The notes beneath the pieces were generated by a model that did no database searches, was not told the DNA's origin, and worked only from the letters and a program-made list of their open reading frames with translations. The translations under genes were made by a program, and so were the position numbers. From Azohydromonas caseinilytica (lineage in GTDB: Bacteria; Pseudomonadota; Gammaproteobacteria; Burkholderiales; Burkholderiaceae_C): DNA of 64,000 bases. Location: assembly GCF_012927045.1 (NCBI RefSeq), contig NZ_JABBFW010000020.1, positions 1 to 64,000 of the forward strand, given 5' to 3'. Below, in pieces: positions 17,561 through 25,148 of the stretch; position 1 is the first letter of the stretch; each line of letters starts with the position of its first letter.

Positions 17561-17697
17561 ACCATGCTGGCACGCTCCCGCGCCGGCGGCAGCGGAGAAA
17601 CGATGAGCCGCCCAGGGGTGAGCCCAGGTGGCGGCCCAGGCCTGGCCATTTCCGATGTTCAACTGAGCGCGTCGTTCACAGCGCTTCCCGACCTGCC

Positions 17698-18156
17698 ATG
17701 AGCCCACGCCCCGACTCCGACCGCCTGCCCGAAGTCCCCGACGGCCTGCGCGCGGTGTACGCGCTGTATGCCGCGCGGCTGTGTGCGCCCGGGGTGCGCC
17801 TGCGGAACTTCGCCGGGCGCTGGCTGGCGCTGCATCGGGCGCAGGCGCTGGACGCGCGCGTGCTGCCGGTGGCCGACGAGGAGCCCTCGGGCTCGCCGCT
17901 GACGGGATTCAAGCGCTTCCAGCGCGAGGCGCTGGCGCTGGTGGAGCCGGGCACGGAACTGGTGTTCGTGTCGCTGGAGCACGGCACCTGGCGCCCGCGC
18001 GGGCCCGATGCGCCGCTGCTGCAGATGCTGGCGATCCGGCTGGAGGTCTCCGGCTGCGGCGTCGGCCTGGCCGGCCATGTGGACCTCGACGAGCAAGGCC
18101 GCCCGCTGCGCATCGCGCCGGCGTTCGCGCTGGTGGTGGACCTGAGGCTGTTGTGA
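17698..18156 (+). CDS. conserved-looking protein of unknown function
   Basis: A 152-residue cytosolic protein with no family recognised. Codon use is strongly GC-ending and the frame is long and uninterrupted, so it is probably real. It has no signal peptide, transmembrane segment or cysteine pair. Recognisable pieces are a helical N-terminal part (GLRAVYALYAARLCAPGVRL) and a beta-rich C-terminal half (GTELVFVSLEHGTWRPRG, IRLEVSGCGVGLAGHVDLDE). The start is ATG 17698; the frame is open upstream. It is convergent with the secreted protein gene at 18179. Confidence 0.6.
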   Translation: MSPRPDSDRLPEVPDGLRAVYALYAARLCAPGVRLRNFAGRWLALHRAQALDARVLPVADEEPSGSPLTGFKRFQREALALVEPGTELVFVSLEHGTWRPRGPDAPLLQMLAIRLEVSGCGVGLAGHVDLDEQGRPLRIAPAFALVVDLRLL

Positions 18157-18178
18157 TGGAGTGCGCGGCCGCCCGTCC

Positions 18179-18772
18179 TCAGCCGCGCCGACCGGTGCGC
18201 GTGCCGGTGCTGGCCGTATAGACCGGCTCCTGGCCGCCGCGCGGGGCCAGCACCACCGCGACGGGCGCCTTGCGCTGGTGGCCGCGCACCATCAGCACCC
18301 CACGGCGTGCCGGGCGCGCCGGCGCCGCCTCCGTGCCGCGCGAGGCCCGCGGCGTGGCCGCGCGCTTGATGCGGATCTGGCCCTCGGCCAGGAAGCGCGA
18401 GGCGCCCATCACGCCGATGTCATAAACCCCCTGGGGCAGCAGGTGCACCGGCAGGCTCACGCCGAAGCGGCCGTTGGGCTGCACATGCGAGTTCACGTCG
18501 ATGAGCGAGGTGTGCTTGTCGCGCTCGGACACCACCACCACCCGCACGCGGCGGCCGGCCTGCTCCGGGTAGTGCGCCGCCAGCCGGATCATCGGCTGGC
18601 CCGGCGCCAGGCCGACGACGGTGTCGCAGGTCACGTCGCTGCAGTGGACGATGCGCACCTGCGGTCCGTCTTCATGCGCTCCCGTCGGGCCGGCCTGTGC
18701 TGCCGGGGTCCAACTCAGGGCCAGGATCGCCATCACGAAGGATGGGATGAACCAGAACCGCGCGCGTGCCAT
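18179..18772 (-). CDS. secreted protein of unknown function
   Basis: A 197-residue protein with a clear signal peptide (RFWFIPSFVMAILALSWTPAAQA) and a basic C-terminal tail. No catalytic motif is recognised. The mature part starts with a Cys pair (IVHCSDVTCDT) that may form a disulfide and then looks beta-rich (RVRVVVVSERDKHTSLIDVN). The ATG at 18772 has a GGAGG Shine-Dalgarno at good distance and is preferred over the in-frame start at 18799. An 11-bp inverted repeat lies 32-96 bp upstream and may be its control site. Confidence 0.65.
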   Translation of the reverse strand: MARARFWFIPSFVMAILALSWTPAAQAGPTGAHEDGPQVRIVHCSDVTCDTVVGLAPGQPMIRLAAHYPEQAGRRVRVVVVSERDKHTSLIDVNSHVQPNGRFGVSLPVHLLPQGVYDIGVMGASRFLAEGQIRIKRAATPRASRGTEAAPARPARRGVLMVRGHQRKAPVAVVLAPRGGQEPVYTASTGTRTGRRG

Positions 18773-18803
18773 GGGAACCTCCAGCAACCAAATGGACAAA
18801 CCC

Positions 18804-18868
18804 GGCTGTGACAGGCGTTCCGCGGCGTTGCACCCCGGTACCCGTACTTGTAATTGACTGTCACAGCC
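18804..18868. promoter_or_regulatory. 11-bp perfect inverted repeat upstream of the secreted protein gene
   Basis: The arms GGCTGTGACAG (18804-18814) and CTGTCACAGCC (18858-18868) are perfect inverted copies 43 bp apart, in the promoter region of the 197-residue secreted protein. The spacing of about 54 bp centre to centre (roughly five helical turns) would suit a dimeric regulator binding two sites with DNA looping. No regulator is assigned. Confidence 0.45.
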
Positions 18869-18978
18869 CCCAATCAGGGGATTGTCTTAAAGCGCCGCGC
18901 GGCTGTTAAGCCCTGTAACACTTCCCGACTAAAAAAGTGCGCATTACGTCCGCCCTCTGTGCTGCCCTGTGCTGGGGG

Positions 18979-19746
18979 TCAGGACAAACACGCATTCAAC
19001 TCGGGCGACAGGCCGCACCATGCCGGGCCGTCGCCGGCTCCGGCTCGCGTGGTGGGCGGTACGGCTGTCCGGGCCAGCGTCAGCGCCTCCTGCGCGCCGG
19101 CGCTGACGCTGTCGATCAGCGGCACCGGCACTTGGTCCTGGATGCGCGCCGCCATGCCGGCCAGCCCGGCGCCGCCCAGGATCACGCAGTCCGCGCCCGT
19201 GTCGCGCGCCGCCTCGCGGCAGGCCCGGGCCAGCAGCGGCAGCGCGCCGGCGGGGTCGGCGGCGAGCTGGATACCGCTGGGCGCCACGGTGTGCACGCCG
19301 GCCAGCGCGTCGTCGAAGCCCAGCCCCTGCGCCAGGCGCCGCAGCATCGGCCCCCAGGCCGCGCCGCCGGTGACGATGGCGAAGCGTCCGCGCGCCGAGC
19401 GCCGCGCGGCCTGCACGAACGAGGCTTCCGCCAGCCCGGTGACCGGGCTGTCGCACAGCTCGCGCAACGCGAACAGGCCCGGATCGCCGAAGCAGCCGAT
19501 CAGCACCGCGTCCGGGCGCGGCGCCGCGGCGCGGTGCGCGGCCCAGGCGTCCAGCGCCGCATGGCCGGCGATGGCGCAGGCCGCCTCGCTGGCGATGTAG
19601 GAGGCGCCCAGCCGCGCCGTGACGCTGTCCACCACGGCCGCACCGCCCAGCAGCGTGGTGGCATGGTCGGCCAGCAGCGCGGTCACGGAAGGGGAAGTGT
19701 TCGGGTTGAGGATCAGCAGGCGTGGAGGAGGGAGCGAAGGCGTCAT
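18979..19746 (-). CDS. Asp/Glu/hydantoin racemase-superfamily protein lacking the second catalytic Cys
   Basis: A 255-residue protein of the aspartate/glutamate/hydantoin racemase family. It starts like hydantoin racemases (RLLILNPNTSPSVTALL). The first catalytic Cys85 is present (LIGCFGDPGL), but the second, expected in the motif ILGCAG, is Gly192 (VILGGAGLAGM). Two-base racemases need both. One-Cys relatives such as arylmalonate decarboxylase exist, though they use a different Cys. It may therefore not be a racemase. The start is ATG 19746; the Shine-Dalgarno is weak. It lies downstream of the tartrate/malate dehydrogenase gene on the same strand, 155 bp away. Confidence 0.72.
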   Translation of the reverse strand: MTPSLPPPRLLILNPNTSPSVTALLADHATTLLGGAAVVDSVTARLGASYIASEAACAIAGHAALDAWAAHRAAAPRPDAVLIGCFGDPGLFALRELCDSPVTGLAEASFVQAARRSARGRFAIVTGGAAWGPMLRRLAQGLGFDDALAGVHTVAPSGIQLAADPAGALPLLARACREAARDTGADCVILGGAGLAGMAARIQDQVPVPLIDSVSAGAQEALTLARTAVPPTTRAGAGDGPAWCGLSPELNACLS

Positions 19747-19901
19747 GCGGAGGTCACCGGGTTTCAGGCCTACGCGGCTGACCGGCAAGCGGTGCGCCGC
19801 ATGGGCCATGGCGACCCTTGCCCCGTCTGCAGCCGGCGGGCGGACCGTGTGGTGGACGACGCCGGCGCCCCGCACCGGCGTCGTTCAAGAGCGAAGGCGG
19901 A

Positions 19902-20987
19902 TCAGATCAGCGCCGCAACCGCTTTCCCCATCTCCGTCGTGTTCGCATTGCCGCCCAGGTCGCGCGTGCGCGGGCCCTCGCGCAGCACGGTCTCGATGGC
20001 CTTCAGGATGGCGTCGTGCGCCTGGCGCCCGGCGCCCTTGCCGTTCGTCAGGAAGTCCAGCATCAGCGCGCCGGACCAGATCATGGCCACCGGGTTGGCG
20101 ATGTTCTGGCCGTAGATGTCGGGCGCCGAGCCGTGCACGGGCTCGAAGAGCGAGGGGAAGCGGCGCTCGGGGTCGAGGTTGGCCGACGGTGCCAGGCCGA
20201 TGGTGCCGGTGCAGGCCGGGCCCAGGTCGGACAGGATGTCGCCGAACAGGTTGCTCGCCACCACCACGTCGAAACGGTCCGGCTGCAGCACGAAACGCGC
20301 GCTGAGGATGTCGATGTGCTGCTTGTCGGCCTGCACCTCGGGATAGTCGCTTCCTACCTCGTCGGCGCGCTCGTCCCACCAGGGCATGCTCACCGCGATG
20401 CCGTTGCTCTTGGTGGCGACGGTGAGCTTCTTGCGCGGGCGCGACTGCGCCAGATCGAAGGCGAATTTCAGGACGCGGTCGGTGCCGTGGCGCGAGAACA
20501 CCGACTCCTGGATCACGATCTCGCGCTCGGTGCCCGCGTAGATGCGCCCGCCCAGGTTCGTGTACTCGCCCTCCGTGTTCTCGCGCACCACGAAGAAGTC
20601 GATGTCGCCGGCCTTGCGCCCGGCCAGCGGGCAGGGCACGCCCTCGAACAGCCGCACCGGGCGCAGGTTGATGTACTGGTCGAACTCGCGCCGAAATTTC
20701 AGCAGCGAGCCCCACAGCGAGACGTGGTCCGGCACCGTCGCCGGCCAGCCCACGGCGCCGAAGAAGATGGCGTCCATGCCCTGCAGCTGCTCCTTCCAGT
20801 CGTCCGGCATCATCTTGCCGTGCGCCTGGTGGTAGTCGCAGCTGGCCCAGTCGATGTGCGTCAGCTCCAGCGCGATGCCGAACTTCTCGGCCGCCGCCTG
20901 CACGCTGCGCAGGCCCTCGGGCATCACTTCCTTGCCGATGCCGTCGCCGGGGATGACGGCGATCTTGTAGCTCTTGTCGTTGCTCAT
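19902..20987 (-). CDS. dmlA: tartrate / D-malate dehydrogenase (decarboxylating)
   Basis: A 361-residue enzyme, the same length as E. coli DmlA and Agrobacterium TtuC. Highly conserved blocks are visible: IPGDGIGKEVMPEGL, WASCDYHQAHGKMMPDDW, SLWGSLLKFRREFDQYINLR and NLFGDILSDLGPACTGTIG. The family oxidises D-malate to pyruvate and CO2 or tartrate to oxaloglycolate with NAD; sequence alone does not separate DmlA from TtuC activity. It is divergent from a LysR gene with 89 bp between starts, as E. coli dmlA is from its LysR regulator. The start is ATG 20987. Confidence 0.87.
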   Translation of the reverse strand: MSNDKSYKIAVIPGDGIGKEVMPEGLRSVQAAAEKFGIALELTHIDWASCDYHQAHGKMMPDDWKEQLQGMDAIFFGAVGWPATVPDHVSLWGSLLKFRREFDQYINLRPVRLFEGVPCPLAGRKAGDIDFFVVRENTEGEYTNLGGRIYAGTEREIVIQESVFSRHGTDRVLKFAFDLAQSRPRKKLTVATKSNGIAVSMPWWDERADEVGSDYPEVQADKQHIDILSARFVLQPDRFDVVVASNLFGDILSDLGPACTGTIGLAPSANLDPERRFPSLFEPVHGSAPDIYGQNIANPVAMIWSGALMLDFLTNGKGAGRQAHDAILKAIETVLREGPRTRDLGGNANTTEMGKAVAALI

Positions 20988-21076
20988 GGTCGGGACTCCG
21001 TGTCGAGGATGGCGCATCGTAGCCATTCACGCCGCGCCGATAATCCGCTTCCCTGTGAAGTCTTTATGCACGCAAC

Positions 21077-22000
21077 GTGAACAACGCCACCCCTGCCAAC
21101 GAGGACCTGCGCGTGTTCAGCGTCGTGGCGCGCAAGAGCAGCTTCACCGCCGCGGCGGACGACCTGCGCGTGTCGCCCGCCTACGTCAGCAAGCGCGTGC
21201 GGCTGCTGGAGCAGCAGCTGGGCACCCGGCTGCTGCACCGCACCACGCGCAGCGTGGCGCTGACCGAGGACGGCGAGCGCGTGCTGCGCTGGGCGCAGCG
21301 CATCCTGGACGACCTCGACCAGCTGCTGCAGGAGGTGGGCGGCACGCGGGCGCAGCCGCGCGGCTCGCTGCGCGTGTGCAGCAGCTTCGGCTTCGGCCGC
21401 CAGCAGGTGGCGCCGGCCATCGGCGCGCTGGTGGAGCGCCATCCGCAGCTGCAGGTGCGGCTGGAGGTGTTCGACCGGCTCATCGACGTTGCCGCCGAAG
21501 GCTTTGACCTGGACGTGCGCGTCGGCGACGAGGCCGCGCCGCACCTGATCGCGCGCCGGCTGGCCGACAACCACCGCGTGCTGTGCGCGTCGCCCGCCTA
21601 CGTGGCGCGCCGCGGCCTGCCGCGCACGCCGGCGGACCTGGCCGGCCACGACTGCCTGGCCATCAAGGAGCGCGACCACCCTTTCGGCCTCTGGCGGCTG
21701 CGCTGCCACGGCGGGCAGGAGCAGGCGCTGAAGGTGTCCGGACCGCTGTCCAGCAACCACGGCGAGATCGCGCTGCGCTGGGCGCTGGACGGCCGCGGCA
21801 TCGTGCTGCGCTCGCTGTGGGAGGTGGCGCCGCTGCTGGCCGGCGGGCAGCTCATGCAGCTGCTGCCGGGCTGCATCCAGCCCGCCAACGTCTGGGCCGT
21901 CTACCCGACCCGGCTGGAGCGCTCGGCCAAGCTGCGCGTGGCGGTGGAGTTCCTGGCGCAGTGGTTCAGGCACTTGAACGCGACGCCGCCGGCCGCGTGA
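21077..22000 (+). CDS. LysR-family transcriptional regulator, probable regulator of the tartrate/malate dehydrogenase
   Basis: A 307-residue LysR protein of the YeaT/DmlR-like subgroup. The winged helix-turn-helix is at about residues 15-60 (SFTAAADDLRVSPAYVSKRV, then TTRSVALTEDGERVL), with the effector domain from about residue 90. It starts with GTG at 21077 and is divergent from the dehydrogenase gene, so C4-dicarboxylate-responsive control of that gene is the natural inference. No clear T-N11-A site was singled out in the 89-bp spacer. Confidence 0.85.
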   Translation: MNNATPANEDLRVFSVVARKSSFTAAADDLRVSPAYVSKRVRLLEQQLGTRLLHRTTRSVALTEDGERVLRWAQRILDDLDQLLQEVGGTRAQPRGSLRVCSSFGFGRQQVAPAIGALVERHPQLQVRLEVFDRLIDVAAEGFDLDVRVGDEAAPHLIARRLADNHRVLCASPAYVARRGLPRTPADLAGHDCLAIKERDHPFGLWRLRCHGGQEQALKVSGPLSSNHGEIALRWALDGRGIVLRSLWEVAPLLAGGQLMQLLPGCIQPANVWAVYPTRLERSAKLRVAVEFLAQWFRHLNATPPAA

Positions 22001-22023
22001 GCGGGGCTTGACCAAGCTGCCCG

Positions 22024-23151
22024 TCATGGCGGCGGCGCATCCTCGTCGTCCCGCTTGTCCGCGCGCACCTCCTCCACGGCCCCGGGCCTGATCCAGCCCT
22101 GTTCCGCCGCGTGGCGCGCGGCGGCCAGGCTGTCGGGCACCAGCAGTAGCGGCACGCCGGCACGCTGCGTTTCCTCGGCCAGCCTGGCGATGGCGGCCTG
22201 GCGCGCCGGGTCGGGATCGACGCTGCGGATGTAGACCGCCCGCACGCGGCCGGGGAAGTCGCGCACGGCCTGGGCGTAGATCTCCGGGTCCTGCTCGCCG
22301 CTGTCGCCGATGAGCAGGAAAGGCAGCGCCGCATAAGTGGCCAGCACCTGCTCGATGTGGCGCAGCTTGTGCCCGCGGTGGTCCAGGGGCGCGAACAGCA
22401 TGTGGTCGCCGAAGTCCTTGAGCATCAGCGGCCCCTCCGGCAGGCCCTGCAGGCGCAGGAATTCCGTCAGCGGCGCGTACAGGTTCCAAGGGCTGCTGGA
22501 GACGTAGAACACCGGGTTGCCTTCCGCACCCGAGGCGCCGTCATGCAGCGCCCGGTACAGCGCGGCCACGCCTTCGAAGGGTTTGCGCGTGTGGGCGTTG
22601 GAGCTGAGCAGCAGCGCCAGCATGCGCAGCCGGTTGCTGACGTGAGACCAGATCACCGTGTCGTCCAGGTCGCTGATGACGCCGAAGCGGGCCGTGTCCG
22701 GCGGCACCAGGGCGCGGGCGGTGGCACGCACCGGCGCGGCGTCGCGGGGTAATGGAGAGAGCAGCTCCAGCTCGACGGCGTGCCAGCCGGGCTGCAGCGG
22801 GGCGCCCGGTTCCAGCACGAGCTGCACATGGCCCTCGTCGTCGGCCTGCGTCTCGACGCTGAGCGGCCCCAGCGTGGTGCGCACGCGGGCGCGCGGCACC
22901 TCGTCGGAGGCCAGGCGGCGCCAGACCGAGATCAGGTTGCGCCAGGCCGGGTCCGAGGCCTGCGGCGCGCGGTGCGCCACCAGCCGCAGCACGCGCGCGC
23001 CCAGTTGCAGCCGCCGCGGCGTGCCCCAGCCGAGGTAGGGCGCGATTTCCAGCGGCCCGGGCGGGCGCCAGCGCTGCCAGTGGACCTGGCGCAGGTCATT
23101 GAGCCGGTCGGCCCGGTCCACCCAGCGGCCGAAGGCGGAGCGAAGGTTCAT
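22024..23151 (-). CDS. APP1-catalytic-domain phosphatase (DUF2183, HAD-like)
   Basis: A 375-residue protein with the catalytic domain of yeast phosphatidate phosphatase App1. The HAD-type nucleophile motif D-x-D-x-T is visible at about residue 160 (VISDLDDTVIWS), followed by FYVSSSPWNLY, MLKDFGDHML and LLIGDSGEQDPEIYAQ, all typical of the family. Phosphatidate or another phospholipid-related phosphate ester is the probable substrate; bacterial members are uncharacterised. There is no signal peptide. The start is ATG 23151; the tail is acidic (RADKRDDEDAPPP). It is convergent with the LysR gene. Confidence 0.82.
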   Translation of the reverse strand: MNLRSAFGRWVDRADRLNDLRQVHWQRWRPPGPLEIAPYLGWGTPRRLQLGARVLRLVAHRAPQASDPAWRNLISVWRRLASDEVPRARVRTTLGPLSVETQADDEGHVQLVLEPGAPLQPGWHAVELELLSPLPRDAAPVRATARALVPPDTARFGVISDLDDTVIWSHVSNRLRMLALLLSSNAHTRKPFEGVAALYRALHDGASGAEGNPVFYVSSSPWNLYAPLTEFLRLQGLPEGPLMLKDFGDHMLFAPLDHRGHKLRHIEQVLATYAALPFLLIGDSGEQDPEIYAQAVRDFPGRVRAVYIRSVDPDPARQAAIARLAEETQRAGVPLLLVPDSLAAARHAAEQGWIRPGAVEEVRADKRDDEDAPPP

Positions 23152-23306
23152 GGCCGCAGGGCGGCAAGGGCCGTGCCCTGGCCCGGCCCGGGGCGCCCGG
23201 CCGCTGTAGGAGCACTCCGACGGGCAATTGCGGCGATGGGCGATGGCCTGTGCCCCACGAGCGATGCCCAATGCCGGCATCAGAAGCCACGCACTGGAGA
23301 GCCGAC

Positions 23307-23834
23307 ATGAATTCCTCCCCTCTCACTCCCTTTGGCGAACATTCGCTGACGCTGGTGGCCGGTGTCTTCGATGACCCCGACCGTGCCGAGCAGGTGGCTG
23401 AATCGCTGCGCCACGATCCTGGACTTCACACCACGGTCATCCATCCCGGCGACGAGCAGGTCTCACGCAAGCTGGAGCCCGAGCAGCGCGGCATCTGGCG
23501 CACGCTGCTGCGCAGCCATGCCCTGCTCATGCCGGCAGGCGCGCTGCTGGGCCTGGTGGTGGCGCTGTGGCTGGTGGCCGCCGGCTGGCCCGCGGCTGCC
23601 GGCTCGCCCTACTTCACGCTGTTGTTCCTGGGCCTCATGGGCGCTTTCTTCGGCGGCATGGTGGCCGGGCTGCTGACGCTGCGCCCGGATCACGCCATCG
23701 TCATCCGCCGGGTCCGCGCCGCGCTGGCCCGGGGCCGGCATGCGGTCGTGGTCCATCCCCTGAACGAGATGCGGGCCCGCGCCGCCATGGCGGCCCTGCA
23801 GCGGGCGGGCGTGATGCCGCTGCGCTCGCTGTAA
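23307..23834 (+). CDS. small inner-membrane protein of unknown function
   Basis: A 175-residue protein with two transmembrane helices at about 72-92 (LLMPAGALLGLVVALWLVAA) and 101-123 (YFTLLFLGLMGAFFGGMVAG). Cytosolic halves on both sides look alike: an N-terminal LTLVAGVFDDPDRAEQVAES and a C-terminal HAVVVHPLNEMRARAAMAAL resemble ferredoxin-fold repeats of the general-stress or YflT-like kind, which is suggestive only. A GGAGAG Shine-Dalgarno precedes ATG 23307. It is convergent with the Hsp20 operon and shares the terminator region. Confidence 0.7.
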   Translation: MNSSPLTPFGEHSLTLVAGVFDDPDRAEQVAESLRHDPGLHTTVIHPGDEQVSRKLEPEQRGIWRTLLRSHALLMPAGALLGLVVALWLVAAGWPAAAGSPYFTLLFLGLMGAFFGGMVAGLLTLRPDHAIVIRRVRAALARGRHAVVVHPLNEMRARAAMAALQRAGVMPLRSL

Positions 23835-23874
23835 GCGCACCGGCATCGAGGCCGCGCGCCGCCATGAAGCCATG

Positions 23875-23913
23875 AAAAAAGCCCGCCGTCGCGCACTCAT
23901 TGCGACGGCGGGC
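23875..23913 (-). terminator. intrinsic terminator of the Hsp20 operon
   Basis: A perfect 12-bp GC-rich stem (GCCCGCCGTCGC at 23881-23892 and its complement at 23902-23913) with a 9-nt loop is followed, in the minus-strand transcript, by six U residues (AAAAAA at 23875-23880 on the plus strand). It lies 78 bp after the stop of the last Hsp20 gene and is the best terminator in the window. Confidence 0.9.
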
Positions 23914-23990
23914 AGTGCCCGGGCGATGCTGTGGCGCCCGGGCCTGGACAGACGGTGCCGGCCCGGGGCCGGCGCTTTGGCGGGCCGATC

Positions 23991-24419
23991 TCAGCCGACC
24001 TGCACCTCGATGCGCCGCGGCTGGGCGTGCGCCTGCTTCGGGATGCGCAGGTTCAGCACGCCGTCGCGCAGCTGGGCCTGGATGGCGCCGGCGTCGAGCT
24101 CGCGGCTGAGCGTGAAGGCGCGGCGGTAGCGCGGCAGGCGCACCTCGGCGTACAGCGCTTCCAGGCCTTCGGGCGCGAAGGCGGCCACGGTGCCCTCGAT
24201 CTGCAGCGTGTCGCCTTCGACCTTGAGCTCCAGCTGCTCCCTGGGCACGCCGGGCAGGTCGGCCAGCAGCGTGATGCCGGACTCGTCTTCGAACACGTCC
24301 ACGCGCGGCACCATCACGCGGTCGTCCTGCTGTGCGCCGCGGCGCTGCACCTGTTGTTGCGGTTGCTGTTGCACGTTGCTGCTCTCGTTCTGGGCTTGAA
24401 GATTGCGGTTGTCGGTCAT
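23991..24419 (-). CDS. Hsp20/alpha-crystallin small heat shock protein (second of pair)
   Basis: A 142-residue small heat shock protein, an ATP-independent holdase for unfolding proteins. The alpha-crystallin domain spans about 37-135 (VPRVDVFEDESGITLLADLP to LRDGVLNLRIPK). The N-terminal arm is Gln/Asn-rich (ESSNVQQQPQQQVQRRG). The final IEV near the C-terminus can act as the I-x-V docking motif. The start is ATG 24419, preceded by a GGAGAC-type Shine-Dalgarno, 43 bp after the first Hsp20 gene. A strong intrinsic terminator follows it. Confidence 0.92.
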   Translation of the reverse strand: MTDNRNLQAQNESSNVQQQPQQQVQRRGAQQDDRVMVPRVDVFEDESGITLLADLPGVPREQLELKVEGDTLQIEGTVAAFAPEGLEALYAEVRLPRYRRAFTLSRELDAGAIQAQLRDGVLNLRIPKQAHAQPRRIEVQVG

Positions 24420-24462
24420 GGCAATGTCTCCGTGATCACTGCGATGCGACGGGTGTGTCGGC

Positions 24463-24918
24463 TTACTGGACCTGGATGCGCTGCGGCTGCGCCTCGGCAC
24501 GCCGGCCCACGCTGACGTTGAGCACGCCGTCGCGGTAGCGGGCCTGCACCTTGGACGGGTCGATGTCGTCGGGCAGGCTGATGGCGCGCATGAAGCGGCC
24601 ACTCACGCGCTCGCGGCTGTAGACGCGCTGCTTCTTGTCCTCGCCCTCGGGCAGCGTGGACGCACGCTCGCCCGAGATGGTCAGCACGCCGCGGTCGAGG
24701 TTGACCTCCAGCTTGGCCGGGTCCAGGCCGGGTGCGAAGGCATAGATCTCCACGCTCTGCGGCGTGCGGCCGACGTTGATGGCCGGGAACGAGCCGGGCG
24801 CCATGGAGCGGATGTTCGACGGCTGGCCCACCGGGCCGAACACGTCGTCGAGCTCGCGGCGCAGGCGGTCGAAGTCGGAGAAGACGCCACCAGGGAAGTT
24901 CAAGAGCGATCCAAACAT
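24463..24918 (-). CDS. Hsp20/alpha-crystallin small heat shock protein (first of pair)
   Basis: A 151-residue small heat shock protein. The alpha-crystallin domain spans about 47-145 (FPAINVGRTPQSVEIYAFAP to RDGVLNVSVG), with the C-terminal IQV as possible docking motif. Three in-frame starts exist: GTG 24933, ATG 24924 and ATG 24918. The Shine-Dalgarno GGAGG is 8 nt from ATG 24918 but only 2 nt from ATG 24924, so 24918 is preferred. A sigma-32-like promoter lies about 85 bp upstream. Paired divergent Hsp20 sequences in one operon often form hetero-oligomers. Confidence 0.9.
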   Translation of the reverse strand: MFGSLLNFPGGVFSDFDRLRRELDDVFGPVGQPSNIRSMAPGSFPAINVGRTPQSVEIYAFAPGLDPAKLEVNLDRGVLTISGERASTLPEGEDKKQRVYSRERVSGRFMRAISLPDDIDPSKVQARYRDGVLNVSVGRRAEAQPQRIQVQ

Positions 24919-25001
24919 GTTCATGTCCTCCACGTCATCGGCCCGATGGCAGCTGGTGTTTTCGCTGTTGACGACTCGCTGCCCGGGCCGCTCGGAACCT
25001 C

Positions 25002-25029
25002 AGATAGGGCGCCCTGTCGCGGCTTCAAG
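25002..25029 (-). promoter_or_regulatory. sigma-32-like heat shock promoter for the Hsp20 operon
   Basis: Reading the minus strand, the -35 element CTTGAA (25029-25024) is followed after a 14-bp spacer by CCCTATCT (25009-25002), close to the heat-shock consensus CTTGAA-N13-17-CCCCATNT. Position, strand and target gene all fit. The resulting 5' leader of about 75-80 nt is long enough to hold an RNA thermometer, though none was modelled. Confidence 0.8.
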
Positions 25030-25148
25030 AGGTTTTTTTGCAAGCGCGTGGCGCGCGGTCCGAGGCCGCTCGAATCCGGCGCCGCGACGGCGGCCGTGGC
25101 ACCGGGCAGCCGCCGTGCGAGGCCCGGGGCGGCGCCTACACTGGCTGC

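Noticed and set aside
15520-17649. 709-codon open frame antisense to chrBA
   Set aside because: His/Arg/Gln/Ala-rich shadow of the plus-strand genes; no recognisable domain.
25060-25085. tRNA-like CTCGAATCCGG word
   Set aside because: No acceptor stem, anticodon arm or other tRNA boxes around it. No tRNA was found anywhere in the window.
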